From UBA10649 sp963700745 (lineage in GTDB: Bacteria > Actinomycetota > Actinomycetes > S36-B12), in the NCBI GenBank assembly GCA_963700745.1, contig CAVOYT010000009.1:372001-436000 (forward strand): a stretch of DNA of 64,000 bases. The letters are read 5' to 3'. Positions 7,893 to 15,412 of this stretch are shown here, one piece after another (within the stretch, counting starts at the first letter, position 1; each line of letters starts with the position of its first letter). A model generated the notes under the pieces. The model was not told where the DNA came from and made no database searches. It was given only the letters and a program-made list of their open reading frames with translations. The translations under genes were made by a program, and so were the position numbers.

Positions 7893-9120
7893 TCAGTTGC
7901 CGTTGCTGTCGTCGCCCAGGACGAGTTCCGCGGACCTCTCCTGGCCATTGCGCTCGTAGTCGACCTTGATCGTCTCGCCCGGGGCGTAGCTGCGGACGGT
8001 GACGACGAGTTCGGTGGCATCATCGATCACCCGGCCGTTCACCGCGATGATCACATCGCCGGGCTTGAAGCCAGCCGCTTCGGCCCCGCTACCGGCCGTG
8101 ATGCTCTCCACGCGGGCGCCGGGATCGGTGTAGGCCATGTCGAGCTGAACGCCCATCAGCGGGGTACGGGATCGACCAGTGGCGATCAGCTCGTCGGCGA
8201 TGCGCTTCGCCGAGTTGCTGGGGATGGCGAAGCCGAGGCCGATGCTGCCCACCTCACCGCCGATGGCCAGGCTGGCAATGGCCGAGTTGATGCCGATGAC
8301 GGCACCTCGGGCGTCCAGCAGCGGACCACCGGAGTTGCCGGGGTTGATGGCCGCATCGGTCTGGATGGCGTTGATGTAGGAGAGGTCCTCTGCCTGCTGC
8401 CCCGCAGTGACCGGTCGGTCGAGGGCACTGATGATTCCTGACGTGACGGTGCCGTCGAGGCCGAGCGGCGCACCGATGGCGATGGCGACGTCGCCGACAC
8501 GCACGGCCTCGGAGTCCCCGAGGGTTACCGCGGGCAGGCCGCGGCGATCGACCTTCACGACGGCCACGTCGTACGAGGGGTTCGTGCCCACGACCTCACC
8601 CTCGACCCGCTCCCCGTCGCTGAACACCACGGTCAGGGTGCCGCCGTCGGCGACGAGATCGACGACGTGATTGTTCGTGAGCAGGTACCCGTTGGGACGA
8701 ATGACGAAGCCCGAGCCGCTGCCGGACTCGCTCGTGCCCTCGGCGAGGATCGAAACGACGGCGGGGAGAGTCGACGCCGCGATCTCGGCGATTGACCCGT
8801 CGACGAGGGGGATGGTCGGCCCGGTTCCGTTGGAGACCACCGTCGCGGGGGCGCTCGCCGCGGCCTCCGTCGAGGTGTCGAGACCCCGACCGACGACGTA
8901 GCCCGCGATCCCTGCGAAGGCCCCCACGACCGCGGCCACGACGGCCGCGATCAGGACCGTCCCGAGCACTCCCGGACCGGTCCGTCGCCGACGGGGAGGT
9001 AGGCGGGGTGACTGGCGGGGCGACAGGAGGGGCGGCTGGGGGGGCAGGAGTAGGCGCCGCCGGGGGCGCGGAGAACCTGGGATAGGGCAGCGGCTCAGGC
9101 GGAGGCAGCGGGTCGGACAT
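7893..9120 (-). CDS. htrA: HtrA/DegP-type membrane-anchored serine protease (frameshifted)
   Basis: A protein of about 408 residues: a proline-rich cytoplasmic N-terminus starting MSDPLPPPEPLPYPRF, one transmembrane helix (GTVLIAAVVAAVVGAFAGIA), a trypsin-like protease and a C-terminal PDZ domain (LMGVQLDMAY to GRVIDD). The triad is visible: His in LTNNHVVDLV, Asp in SYDVAVVKVD, Ser in GNSGGPLLDARG. The N-terminal reading frame and the rest are joined by a single-base frameshift near 9000-9010, probably a sequence error. ATG 9118-9120 has GGAGGT five bases upstream. HtrA degrades or refolds damaged envelope proteins. In M. tuberculosis sigE and rseA precede htrA, but here the divergent neighbour is directly the O-methyltransferase. 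Confidence 0.88.
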
Positions 9121-9164
9121 GCGGACCTCCGTCGGCAGGAACAGCGGGGTCGGGTGACCCACTC

Positions 9165-9905
9165 ATGCATACGGTAGTTCAGGCTAGGCTGCCGTCGAAC
9201 GCCGCCGGTCCCGACCGGTGGCCGCGCATCCGGAGGTGCATCATCGCCAGCCCCGCTTACGACCCCGACATCCCGACCCGGCTGTCCTGGGCCTACGTCG
9301 ATGGTTGGGAGGAGGACTCGGAGATCATCCGTCAGGCACGCGACCGCGCCGCCGAGCTTGGCTGCCCGGCGGTCAGCCGCCCCGCTGCGGCCCTGCTCCG
9401 CCTGCTCGCCGCCTCCGTCAACGCTCAGGGGGTGGTCGAGGTCGGCACCGGCGCGGGTGTCTCGGGTGCGGCCCTGCTGTCCGGAATGTCCGATGCCGGC
9501 GTCCTGACCAGCATCGACGTCGAGGCAGAGCACCAGCGGGTGGCGCGCGACACGTTCACGGCCCTCGGCTACGACCACACCCGCACCCGGCTCATCGCCG
9601 GACGGGCCCTCGACGTGCTGCCACGTCTCTCTGATGCGGCCTACGACATCATCTTCGTCGACGGGGACAAGACCGAGTACCCGACGATCCTGGCCCAGGC
9701 CAAGCGACTCCTGCGGGTCGGCGGCCTGGTGATCTTCGACAACGTGCTGTGGAGCGGACGGGTCGCGGACCCAGCGGAGCGCGACGCGGAGACGGTGGCC
9801 CTTCGCGACACCGCGTCCGCCGTCAAGGACGACGATGACTGGATGCCCGCGCTCCTGACCATCGGAGACGGCCTGCTGGTGGCCTCGCTGCGCGGCCGGA
9901 GCTAG
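9165..9905 (+). CDS. SAM-dependent O-methyltransferase (Rv1220c-like)
   Basis: A class I methyltransferase of the catechol/caffeoyl-CoA type, up to 246 residues. VVEVGTGAGVSGAALLSG is motif I, DVLPRLSDAAYDIIFVDGDKTEYP holds the metal/SAM Asp cluster, and VGGLVIFDNVLWSGRVADP is the typical post-motif. The substrate is unknown. The start is uncertain: ATG 9165 has no ribosome-binding site. A strong GGAGGTG at 9232-9238 is followed in frame only by ATC codons (9240, 9243), and homology as I recall it begins near residue 27. A TAGGCT at 9185-9190 could be the -10 box, which would exclude ATG 9165. It is divergent from htrA, as in M. tuberculosis apart from the missing sigE-rseA. Confidence 0.85.
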   Translation: MHTVVQARLPSNAAGPDRWPRIRRCIIASPAYDPDIPTRLSWAYVDGWEEDSEIIRQARDRAAELGCPAVSRPAAALLRLLAASVNAQGVVEVGTGAGVSGAALLSGMSDAGVLTSIDVEAEHQRVARDTFTALGYDHTRTRLIAGRALDVLPRLSDAAYDIIFVDGDKTEYPTILAQAKRLLRVGGLVIFDNVLWSGRVADPAERDAETVALRDTASAVKDDDDWMPALLTIGDGLLVASLRGRS

Positions 9906-9937
9906 CCGCCCTTCCGGTTGCCACACCTGCCTACGCG

Positions 9938-9971
9938 ATGAGGCCCCCGACCATGGGTCGGGGGCCTCATC
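9938..9971. terminator. Bidirectional hairpin terminator
   Basis: GATGAGGCC at 9938 pairs with GGCCTCATC ending at 9971. The stem is 15 bp with one bulged C and a three-base loop. It lies between the converging O-methyltransferase and DUF3117 genes. There is no T-tract, as is common in high-GC actinobacteria. Confidence 0.75.
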
Positions 9972-9988
9972 GATTGAGTGGGGTGCTG

Positions 9989-10156
9989 TCAGGCGAACAG
10001 CGCCAACAACTTCTCGCCGAGGTCCTTGGCCTCCTCGCCATTGAGCTCGACGACGAGCCGGCCGCCACCCTCCAGGGGGACGCGCATCACGTAGCCACGC
10101 CCCTCTTTGGTCACCTCGAGCGGGCCATCGCCCGTTCGCGGCTTCATCGCGGCCAT
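9989..10156 (-). CDS. DUF3117 small conserved protein
   Basis: A 55-residue protein matching the actinobacterial DUF3117 family almost end to end: MKPRTGDGPLEVTKEGRG, then VMRVPLEGGGRLVVEL, then a short helix GEEAKDLGEKLLAL. M. tuberculosis Rv1211 is the homologue at the same locus. No biochemical role is known to me. ATG 10156 has GGAAGGGG about eight bases upstream; an internal ATG at 10147 (MKPRT) is the alternative and matches the family consensus start. Confidence 0.9.
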   Translation of the reverse strand: MAAMKPRTGDGPLEVTKEGRGYVMRVPLEGGGRLVVELNGEEAKDLGEKLLALFA

Positions 10157-10295
10157 GTGGATCCCCTTCCGTTCAAGCATCGAATCCTGCTGCGCCGCGC
10201 GTTCGTGTCGCTCGGCGACGGGTATCGCACCATTATCCCCAAGTGGCCCCGCGTTGAGTCCAGCGGGTCCGAGTCCCCGCCGATCGAGCCCGGGC

Positions 10296-10769
10296 TCAGC
10301 GCGGCAGGACGCCCTGCTCCACCAGGCGCCCGAAGGCCGCCAGGGACCTGCGCACCCCCAGCAGGAAGGCGGGCCGGGCCACGGGCCAGCCGAGGCGGCC
10401 CAGCCGACCCAGTGGCAGATCGAGGTCCTCGCTCCACACGAAACGGCTGCGTCCACCGGGCAGGGCCAGCACCTCCATGATCCCGGACCCCTTCACCACC
10501 TTGCCCGTATGCAGGACATCCACGCGGTACGGAGGCTCCCAGCGGGTGATCACCATCGTGTCCCAGAATCCCGCCGGGCCGGCACCAGTCCAGGCGGCCA
10601 GCTCCGATCCCACGCTGCGGCCATCCCCGACGCGCACCTCGACCCGCGTGCCGATCATCCAGCGGCCCTGCTCGCTCCACTGGCTGAAGGCCTCGAACAC
10701 CCGCTCCACGGGGGCGTTGACGCTCACGTCCAGCGCCACGTGCGCGGCGCCGGGGCTAGGCGGACTCAT
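10296..10769 (-). CDS. SRPBCC-family (polyketide cyclase/START-like) protein
   Basis: A 157-residue helix-grip protein. It opens VALDVSVNAPVERVFEAFSQWSEQ, the typical first strand and helix of SRPBCC coenzyme/lipid-binding proteins. WEPPYRVDVLHTGKVVKGSGIMEV and SRFVWSEDLDLPLG are the later strands. The fold makes a deep hydrophobic pocket; the ligand is unknown. ATG 10769 overlaps the end of the upstream DivIVA-like gene by 14 bases within the last tandem-repeat unit, so translation is probably coupled. The long open frame reaching 11117 is a chimera created by a frameshift in that upstream gene. Confidence 0.75.
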   Translation of the reverse strand: MSPPSPGAAHVALDVSVNAPVERVFEAFSQWSEQGRWMIGTRVEVRVGDGRSVGSELAAWTGAGPAGFWDTMVITRWEPPYRVDVLHTGKVVKGSGIMEVLALPGGRSRFVWSEDLDLPLGRLGRLGWPVARPAFLLGVRRSLAAFGRLVEQGVLPR

Positions 10770-11117
10770 TGGCCTCGACTGTGCTCGGCGACTCATTGGC
10801 CTCGGCCGTGCTCGGCGACTCATTGGCCTCGGCCGTGCTCGGCGACTCAGTGGCCTCGGCCGTGCTCGGCGATCATTGGCCTCGGCCGGCTCCACCTCGC
10901 CGCGCAGTGCGTCGATCTCGTCCTGCATCGACTGCAGTTGCACGTCGACCTCGTCCATCCGGTAGCCACGAATGACCAGATCGAAGGACGGCTGCCCATC
11001 GCGGGTGTCGGGACGAAGGTCTTCCTCGGTCTCGGGGAGCCCGCCCAGCAGGCCGAGCGCGGCCGCGAAGCCCGCGCCGAGGACGAGGATGACGACGATC
11101 ACGAAGAGCCAGGTCAC
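10756..11117 (-). CDS. DivIVA-domain small membrane protein with C-terminal nonapeptide repeats (frameshifted)
   Basis: A predicted protein of about 120 residues: one N-terminal transmembrane helix (WLFVIVVILVLGAGFAAALG), a DivIVA-like segment (PSFDLVIRGYRMDEVDVQLQSMQDEIDAL) and a tail. The tail consists of about four and a half copies of ESPSTAEAN encoded by a 27-bp tandem repeat. The final unit ends at TAG (10756-10758). One C is missing near 10872 compared with the other units, which shifts the frame into the downstream gene. DivIVA-type proteins bind curved membrane and steer pole growth in actinobacteria; this short form is of unknown role. The GTG 11117 start is tentative. Confidence 0.65.
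10763..10888. repeat. 27-bp tandem repeat, about 4.6 copies
   Basis: Units start at 10763, 10790, 10817 and 10844, with a partial unit at 10871. Each is close to GACTCATTGGCCTCGGCC plus GTGCTCGGC. The fifth lacks one C (GATCATT instead of GACTCATT). The repeat is in frame with the 3' end of the DivIVA-like gene and contains the start codon of the SRPBCC gene. Confidence 0.95.
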
Positions 11118-11299
11118 GAGGCCATTCCATCACGGAGGGTCGAGGTTCACGCCGGCACGGCACCCGCTCTCCTCGTTCCGAATGTACGGATTCGACTCTT
11201 ACGCGGCCCGAATCTCGAGGCAACGGGCCGCCAACGTTCGACCGGCAGTCTCGATCCGTCCCCAAGAAGCAGTTCGAGAACCTGACGAAGGAGAACCAC

Positions 11300-11954
11300 A
11301 TGTCACGCACACGAACCATCACCCTGACCGTCGGCTCGTTGGCCGTCGGAGCACTCCTGGCCACCGGCGCGACCGGACTGGCCATGGCAGACGACACCGG
11401 CAGCGGCGCAACAGCTCAGCAATTCCGCGTCCCAGCTGCCCGGGACCGCGACCGACGGTCCGGGTCGGCCCGACGGGATGCGCGGCGGCCCCGGCGGCGG
11501 GATGCACGGGATGCGCGGCGGCCCCGGCGGCGAGGCACTGCACGGCGAGGCTGTCGTCAAGGCTCCGGACGGCACCATCTCGACCGTGCGCCAGATCCAG
11601 GGCTCGGTGACCGCCGTGAGCGCGGACTCGATCACGGTCGAGGCCGAGGACGGCTACTCGGCCACGTTCGCCGTGACCAGCGACACCGAGGTCCGGACCG
11701 GTCTGCCCCAGCGCGACGGCAGCGGTCCGAGCACGAGCACGGAGACCATCGCCGACGTGTCCGTAGGTGACGTCGCCCGCGTCGGCGGCACCGTCGACGG
11801 GTCGACGGCCACCGCCGATCACGTCCATGCGATGACGGCCGAGGAGGCTGCCACGATGGAGGCGCAGCGCCAGCAGCACATGGCCGACCACGACGCGGCG
11901 CAGGGCCCCAGCGGCACGTCGCAGGGCTCGAGCACGGCCACGCAGTCGAGCTAG
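11300..11954 (+). CDS. Secreted DUF5666-like protein (frameshifted)
   Basis: A protein of about 217 residues with a Sec signal peptide (MSRTRTITLTVGSLAVGALLATG, cleavage after TGLAMA). Next come a Ser/Thr linker, a glycine- and methionine-rich tandem (MRGGPGGGMHG then MRGGPGGE) and a small beta domain (QGSVTAVSADSITVEAEDG, then FAVTSDTEVRTG). That domain resembles DUF5666. A hydrophilic His/Gln-rich tail ends the protein. GAAGGAG lies seven bases before the ATG. The signal-peptide frame and the rest are joined by one frameshift near 11405-11424. The stop shares a CTAG tetramer with the opposing LOG gene. The domain is a frequent exported module of unknown function. Confidence 0.7.
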
Positions 11955-12514
11955 CTGCCAGCGGGAGTCGTGGGCCACGCGCGCGCGATGGCGTCCAAGG
12001 CGTCATCGACGTCGGCGGCCCAGTGCACGTGGTCCACGGCTCCCCGCCGCACGAATCCCCGCTGCACCCAGTGGTCGAGCAGGGCGTGCAGGTGATCGAA
12101 GTCCCCCCAGGGGTCCAGCACGACCACCGGCTTGTGGTGCATGTTGAGCGACCGGGCCGTCCACACCTCGACCAGTTCCTCGAGCGTGCCGATCCCTCCC
12201 GGGAGAGCCAGAAAGGCGTCGGAACGCTCGTCCATGATGCCCTTGCGCTGCCGCATGTCCCGGGTCACGATGAACTCGTCCGAGTCGTGGTCGGCCACCT
12301 CCATGTCCACGAGCGCGTCGGGGATCACGCCGACGGTGTGCCCGCCGCCCGCCCGGGCGGCGCGGCCCAGAGCGCCCATCATTGAGATCGAGCCCGCACC
12401 GGACACCAGCCCCCAGCCGCGATCGGCGATGGCCGCGCCGACCCGCGCGGCGAGGTCCAGATATCGATCGTCGATCGTGAGGCTGGACGAGCAGAAGACA
12501 CAGACCGCAGGCAT
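11951..12514 (-). CDS. LOG-family protein (cytokinin riboside 5'-monophosphate phosphoribohydrolase-like)
   Basis: A 187-residue TIGR00730/LOG protein. The signature PGGIGTLEELVEVWT binds the nucleotide phosphate, and the N-terminus VCVFCSSS and GLVSGAGSISMMGALGRAA form the Rossmann-like nucleotide site. LOG enzymes hydrolyse N6-modified AMP to base and ribose 5-phosphate; in bacteria they are also general nucleotide phosphoribohydrolases. M. tuberculosis Rv1205 is the equivalent in the same neighbourhood. It converges with the DUF5666 gene, with both stops inside CTAG 11951-11954. Confidence 0.88.
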   Translation of the reverse strand: MPAVCVFCSSSLTIDDRYLDLAARVGAAIADRGWGLVSGAGSISMMGALGRAARAGGGHTVGVIPDALVDMEVADHDSDEFIVTRDMRQRKGIMDERSDAFLALPGGIGTLEELVEVWTARSLNMHHKPVVVLDPWGDFDHLHALLDHWVQRGFVRRGAVDHVHWAADVDDALDAIARAWPTTPAGS

Positions 12515-12567
12515 GGCCGAACCCTAGGGCCCGACCTCGACTTGCGCTCCCCTCGGGATGGTTGTAT

Positions 12568-12587
12568 GTTCAATTAAGTAAATGAAC
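12568..12587. promoter_or_regulatory. AT-rich palindromic operator upstream of yceI (MarR-type)
   Basis: GTTCAATTAAGTAAATGAAC is symmetrical at 16 of 20 positions and is the most AT-rich stretch in its surroundings. Its half-sites resemble MarR-family operators. It lies 31-50 bases before the yceI start, where a repressor would block the promoter. No MarR gene is adjacent; the partial one at the left end is a distant candidate. Confidence 0.5.
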
Positions 12588-12617
12588 TATCAACTACTTG
12601 CCTCCCAAGGAGCAGAC

Positions 12618-13184
12618 ATGACCGCCACCACGTCCGAGGTCACCGGCCTCGCCACCGCCACCGGCACCTGGGTCATCGACCCGGCCCACACCAACCTCGG
12701 CTTCAGCGCCCGCCACGCCATGGTCGCCAAGGTTCGCGGCAATTTCGACGAGTTCGCCGGCACCTTCACGATCGACGGTGCCAACCCGGCCAACTCCTCC
12801 GCTGAGCTGACCATCCAGGCGGCGAGCATCGACACCAAGACCGCCGATCGCGACGCCCACCTGAAGTCGGCCGACTTCCTCGACGTCGAGGTCTACCCGA
12901 CGATCACCTTCACCTCGACCGCGGTCGTTGTCCGGGGCAGCGACATCGTCGTCACCGGCGACCTCACGATCCACGGTGTGACCAAGTCGGTCGACGTCAC
13001 CTACGAGCTCGTCGGCATCAGCCAGGACCCGTGGGGCAACACCAAGATCGGCTTCGAGGGCAGCACGAAGATCAGTCGCAAGGACTTCGGACTGGTCTGG
13101 AACGCCGCCCTCGAGACCGGCGGAGTGCTCGTCGGCGACGAGATCAAGCTGAACCTGGACGTCGAGGCCGCCAAGCAGGCCTGA
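12618..13184 (+). CDS. YceI-family lipid-binding protein
   Basis: A 188-residue lipocalin-like beta-barrel of the YceI family. Landmarks are WVIDPAHTNLGFSARHAMVAKVRG at the start, HLKSADFLDVEVYPTITFTS in the middle and GDLTIHGVTKSVDVTYEL near the end. YceI proteins bind long isoprenoid or fatty-acyl chains. No signal peptide is visible, so this one is probably cytosolic. ATG 12618 is chosen over upstream ATG 12582 because AAGGAG at 12608-12613 is correctly spaced, and 12582 falls inside the operator-like palindrome. Confidence 0.88.
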   Translation: MTATTSEVTGLATATGTWVIDPAHTNLGFSARHAMVAKVRGNFDEFAGTFTIDGANPANSSAELTIQAASIDTKTADRDAHLKSADFLDVEVYPTITFTSTAVVVRGSDIVVTGDLTIHGVTKSVDVTYELVGISQDPWGNTKIGFEGSTKISRKDFGLVWNAALETGGVLVGDEIKLNLDVEAAKQA

Positions 13185-13192
13185 CGACAGCA

Positions 13193-13229
13193 GCGAAGCC
13201 CCCGGCGCTCACGGCACCGGGGGCTTCGC
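13193..13229. terminator. Bidirectional hairpin terminator
   Basis: GCGAAGCCCCCGG (13193-13205) pairs perfectly with CCGGGGGCTTCGC (13217-13229), with an 11-base loop. It lies between the converging yceI and dapE genes. Confidence 0.85.
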
Positions 13230-13267
13230 CATGTGCGGGCTGTGTTGCTGGGCGGGTTACCCGCCGG

Positions 13268-14344
13268 TCAGTGCGCTTCGGTGAGCCAGGCGCGCATCCG
13301 GGCCTCGCACGACTCGATCTGTGCGATGGGCACGTGCTCGTAGCGCGTGTGCGCCAGGGCCGGGTCGCCCGGGCCGAAGTTGAGCGCCGGCACGCCCAGC
13401 GCCGAGAACCGGGCGACGTCCGTCCAGCCGAACTTCGGACGCGGGGTCTCCCCCACGGCGCGCACGAAGTCCGCCGCCGCGGGTCGGTCCAGGCCCGGCC
13501 GCGCACCGGGCGCCGCATCCACGACCTCGACCGCGAAGCCATCGAACACCTCACGAACGTGGGCCACTGCCTCCTCAAGGCTTCGGTCCGGCGCGAACCG
13601 GTAGTTGACCGTCACGACGCAGGTGTCCGGGACCACGTTGCCCGCGACCCCGCCGACGACGCCGACCGCGTTCAGCCCCTCGCGGTACTCCAGGCCATCG
13701 ACGACCGGGCGACGCGGCTCGTAGGCGCGGAGTCGGTCGATGATCTCGCCAGCGACATGGATGGCGTTCGACCCCAACCAGGAACGCGCGCTGTGCGCTC
13801 GAGCACCGGTGGCGGTGACCTCCACCCGCAGCGTGCCCTGGCAGCCCGCCTCGATCCCGGCATCCGACGGCTCCATGAGGATGGCGAGGTCCGCCTGCAG
13901 CAGGTCCGGGTGCCGGTCCGCCAGCTTCTGCAGGCCGTTGAGGGCGGCATCCACCTCCTCGCACTCGTAGAACACGTAGGTGACGTCCCGTACCGGCTCC
14001 GTGACGCCAGCTGCGAGCGACAGGGCCACCGCCACGCCGCCCTTCATGTCGCAGGCGCCCAGACCGAAGAGCAGTCCGTCGTCGATCCGGTGCGGGAGGT
14101 TCCCGTGCTCCGGCACGGTGTCCAGATGGCCGCCGATCAGCACGCGCTCGGCGCGCCCGAGCATCGTGCGGGCCACGACGGTGTTGCCGTAGCGAGTCAC
14201 GGTCAGGTGGGTCCGCCCTCGCAGGGCCTTCTCGACTGCATCCGCCAGCGGCCCCTCGTGACGGGACTCACTGGGGATGTCCACCAGCTGGACGGCCAGG
14301 CGCACCGCGCCTGCCGCGAGGTCCAGGGTCGCCTTCTCCGTCAC
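13268..14344 (-). CDS. dapE: Succinyl-diaminopimelate desuccinylase
   Basis: A 358-residue M20 metallopeptidase-fold enzyme that hydrolyses N-succinyl-L,L-2,6-diaminopimelate in lysine and peptidoglycan synthesis. The first metal ligand lies in LIGGHLDTVPEHGN; LFGLGACDMKGGVAVAL carries the bridging Asp; the catalytic Glu pair is in YVFYECEEVDAALNG. A C-terminal His motif ends the catalytic domain. GTG 14344 is preferred because it lies exactly six bases from a TACCGT -10 box; the frame upstream of it belongs to the opposite gene. dapD is divergent 17 bp away, so two steps of one pathway share one promoter region. Confidence 0.92.
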   Translation of the reverse strand: MTEKATLDLAAGAVRLAVQLVDIPSESRHEGPLADAVEKALRGRTHLTVTRYGNTVVARTMLGRAERVLIGGHLDTVPEHGNLPHRIDDGLLFGLGACDMKGGVAVALSLAAGVTEPVRDVTYVFYECEEVDAALNGLQKLADRHPDLLQADLAILMEPSDAGIEAGCQGTLRVEVTATGARAHSARSWLGSNAIHVAGEIIDRLRAYEPRRPVVDGLEYREGLNAVGVVGGVAGNVVPDTCVVTVNYRFAPDRSLEEAVAHVREVFDGFAVEVVDAAPGARPGLDRPAAADFVRAVGETPRPKFGWTDVARFSALGVPALNFGPGDPALAHTRYEHVPIAQIESCEARMRAWLTEAH

Positions 14345-14349
14345 GCCGC

Positions 14350-14356
14350 TACGGTA
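14350..14356. promoter_or_regulatory. Face-to-face overlapping -10 boxes of dapD and dapE
   Basis: On the + strand TACGGT (14350-14355) is six bases before the dapD ATG 14362. On the - strand TACCGT (14356-14351) is six bases before the dapE GTG 14344. The two hexamers share five base pairs. The whole intergenic region is 17 bp, and neither gene has a ribosome-binding site. Confidence 0.65.
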
Positions 14357-14361
14357 GCCGC

Positions 14362-15312
14362 ATGACCACTGATGCCGCTGCCAGCCCGACCGTCTCCGGG
14401 AGCGCGTCCGCACTGGGACTGGCGACCTTCGCCGGCGAAACGATGCTGGATGCCTGGTATCCGGAGCCGGCCCTCGGTACCGATCCGCCCGATGTGCCGA
14501 GCCTGGACTCGGGCATCGACTCCGACGCCGCCCGCGGAGTGACCGTCCGCTCGATCGTCACCATCATCGACGACCTGCAGGCGCCACCGACCGATACCGC
14601 CGACGCCTACCTGCGCCTGCACCTGCTCTCGCACCGGCTCGTCCGGCCGCGAAGCATCAACCTCGACGGCATCTTCGGCCTGCTGCCGATCGTGGCGTGG
14701 ACCAACGTGGGCGCCGTCCCGGTCGACCGCATCACCGGGACGCGCCTGCACCTGCGTCGCAAGGGCCAGCACCTCACCGTGCACGGACTCGACCGCTTCC
14801 CCCGCATGGTCGACTACGTCGTCCCGTCGGGGGTCCGCATTGCCGACGCCGACCGCGTGCGACTCGGAGCGCATCTGGCACCGGGCACCGTCGTCATGCA
14901 CGAGGGGTTCGTCAACTTCAACGCCGGAACGCTGGGCACCTCCATGGTCGAGGGTCGCATCTCCTCCGGCGTGGTCGTCGGGGACGGATCCGACGTGGGC
15001 GGCGGGGCGTCGATCATGGGAACCCTGTCCGGTGGGGGCAGCGAGGTCATCAGCATCGGGAGCGGCTGCCTCATCGGCGCGAACGCGGGAGTCGGGGTGA
15101 GCCTCGGTGATGAATGCATCGTGGAGGCCGGCCTCTACGTCACGGCCGGCTCCAAGGTCACGATGCCGGACGGGGAGATCGTCAAGGCGAGACAGCTGTC
15201 CGGCCTGGACAACCTGCTGTACCGCCGCAACTCCGTGAGCGGGGCGATCGAGGTCGTGCCGCGCACCGGCACCTGGGGCGGCCTGAACGCCGCCCTCCAC
15301 GCCACCGACTAG
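14362..15312 (+). CDS. dapD: 2,3,4,5-tetrahydropyridine-2,6-dicarboxylate N-succinyltransferase
   Basis: A 316-residue acyltransferase of the actinobacterial DapD type. The C-terminal half is a left-handed beta-helix with hexapeptide repeats (ADRVRLGAHLAPGTVVMHEGFVNFNAG, then SSGVVVGDGSDVGGGASIMG and IGSGCLIGANAGVGVSLGDEC). The enzyme transfers succinyl from succinyl-CoA to tetrahydrodipicolinate, two steps before DapE. Position next to dapE and upstream of dapC matches M. tuberculosis Rv1201c-Rv1202-Rv1178. Transcription is predicted to be leaderless. Confidence 0.92.
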   Translation: MTTDAAASPTVSGSASALGLATFAGETMLDAWYPEPALGTDPPDVPSLDSGIDSDAARGVTVRSIVTIIDDLQAPPTDTADAYLRLHLLSHRLVRPRSINLDGIFGLLPIVAWTNVGAVPVDRITGTRLHLRRKGQHLTVHGLDRFPRMVDYVVPSGVRIADADRVRLGAHLAPGTVVMHEGFVNFNAGTLGTSMVEGRISSGVVVGDGSDVGGGASIMGTLSGGGSEVISIGSGCLIGANAGVGVSLGDECIVEAGLYVTAGSKVTMPDGEIVKARQLSGLDNLLYRRNSVSGAIEVVPRTGTWGGLNAALHATD

Positions 15313-15340
15313 GCCGCCCCGTCCCGCCCCTTTCGTTGAC

Positions 15341-15390
15341 CGTGCAGTCGTTGGGGCCGTTGACGCCACTGTGGCCCCAACAACTGCACG
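15341..15390. terminator. Bidirectional hairpin terminator between dapD and iolD
   Basis: The 18-base arm 15341-15358 (CGTGCAGTCGTTGGGGCC) pairs with 15373-15390 with a single G-U type mismatch. The loop is 14 bases. It separates dapD from the converging inositol cluster. Confidence 0.85.
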
Positions 15391-15412
15391 CTCGACGAAG
15401 GGGGTCGGCGGG

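Noticed and set aside
9121..9926. 677-residue HtrA reading with a long N-terminal extension
   Set aside because: The extension is antisense to the O-methyltransferase. A proper start with ribosome-binding site exists at 9120 in the neighbouring frame, so the long frame results from a frameshift.
10763..10888. 27-bp repeats considered as a CRISPR array
   Set aside because: Units are contiguous with no spacers, lie in coding sequence and have no cas genes nearby.
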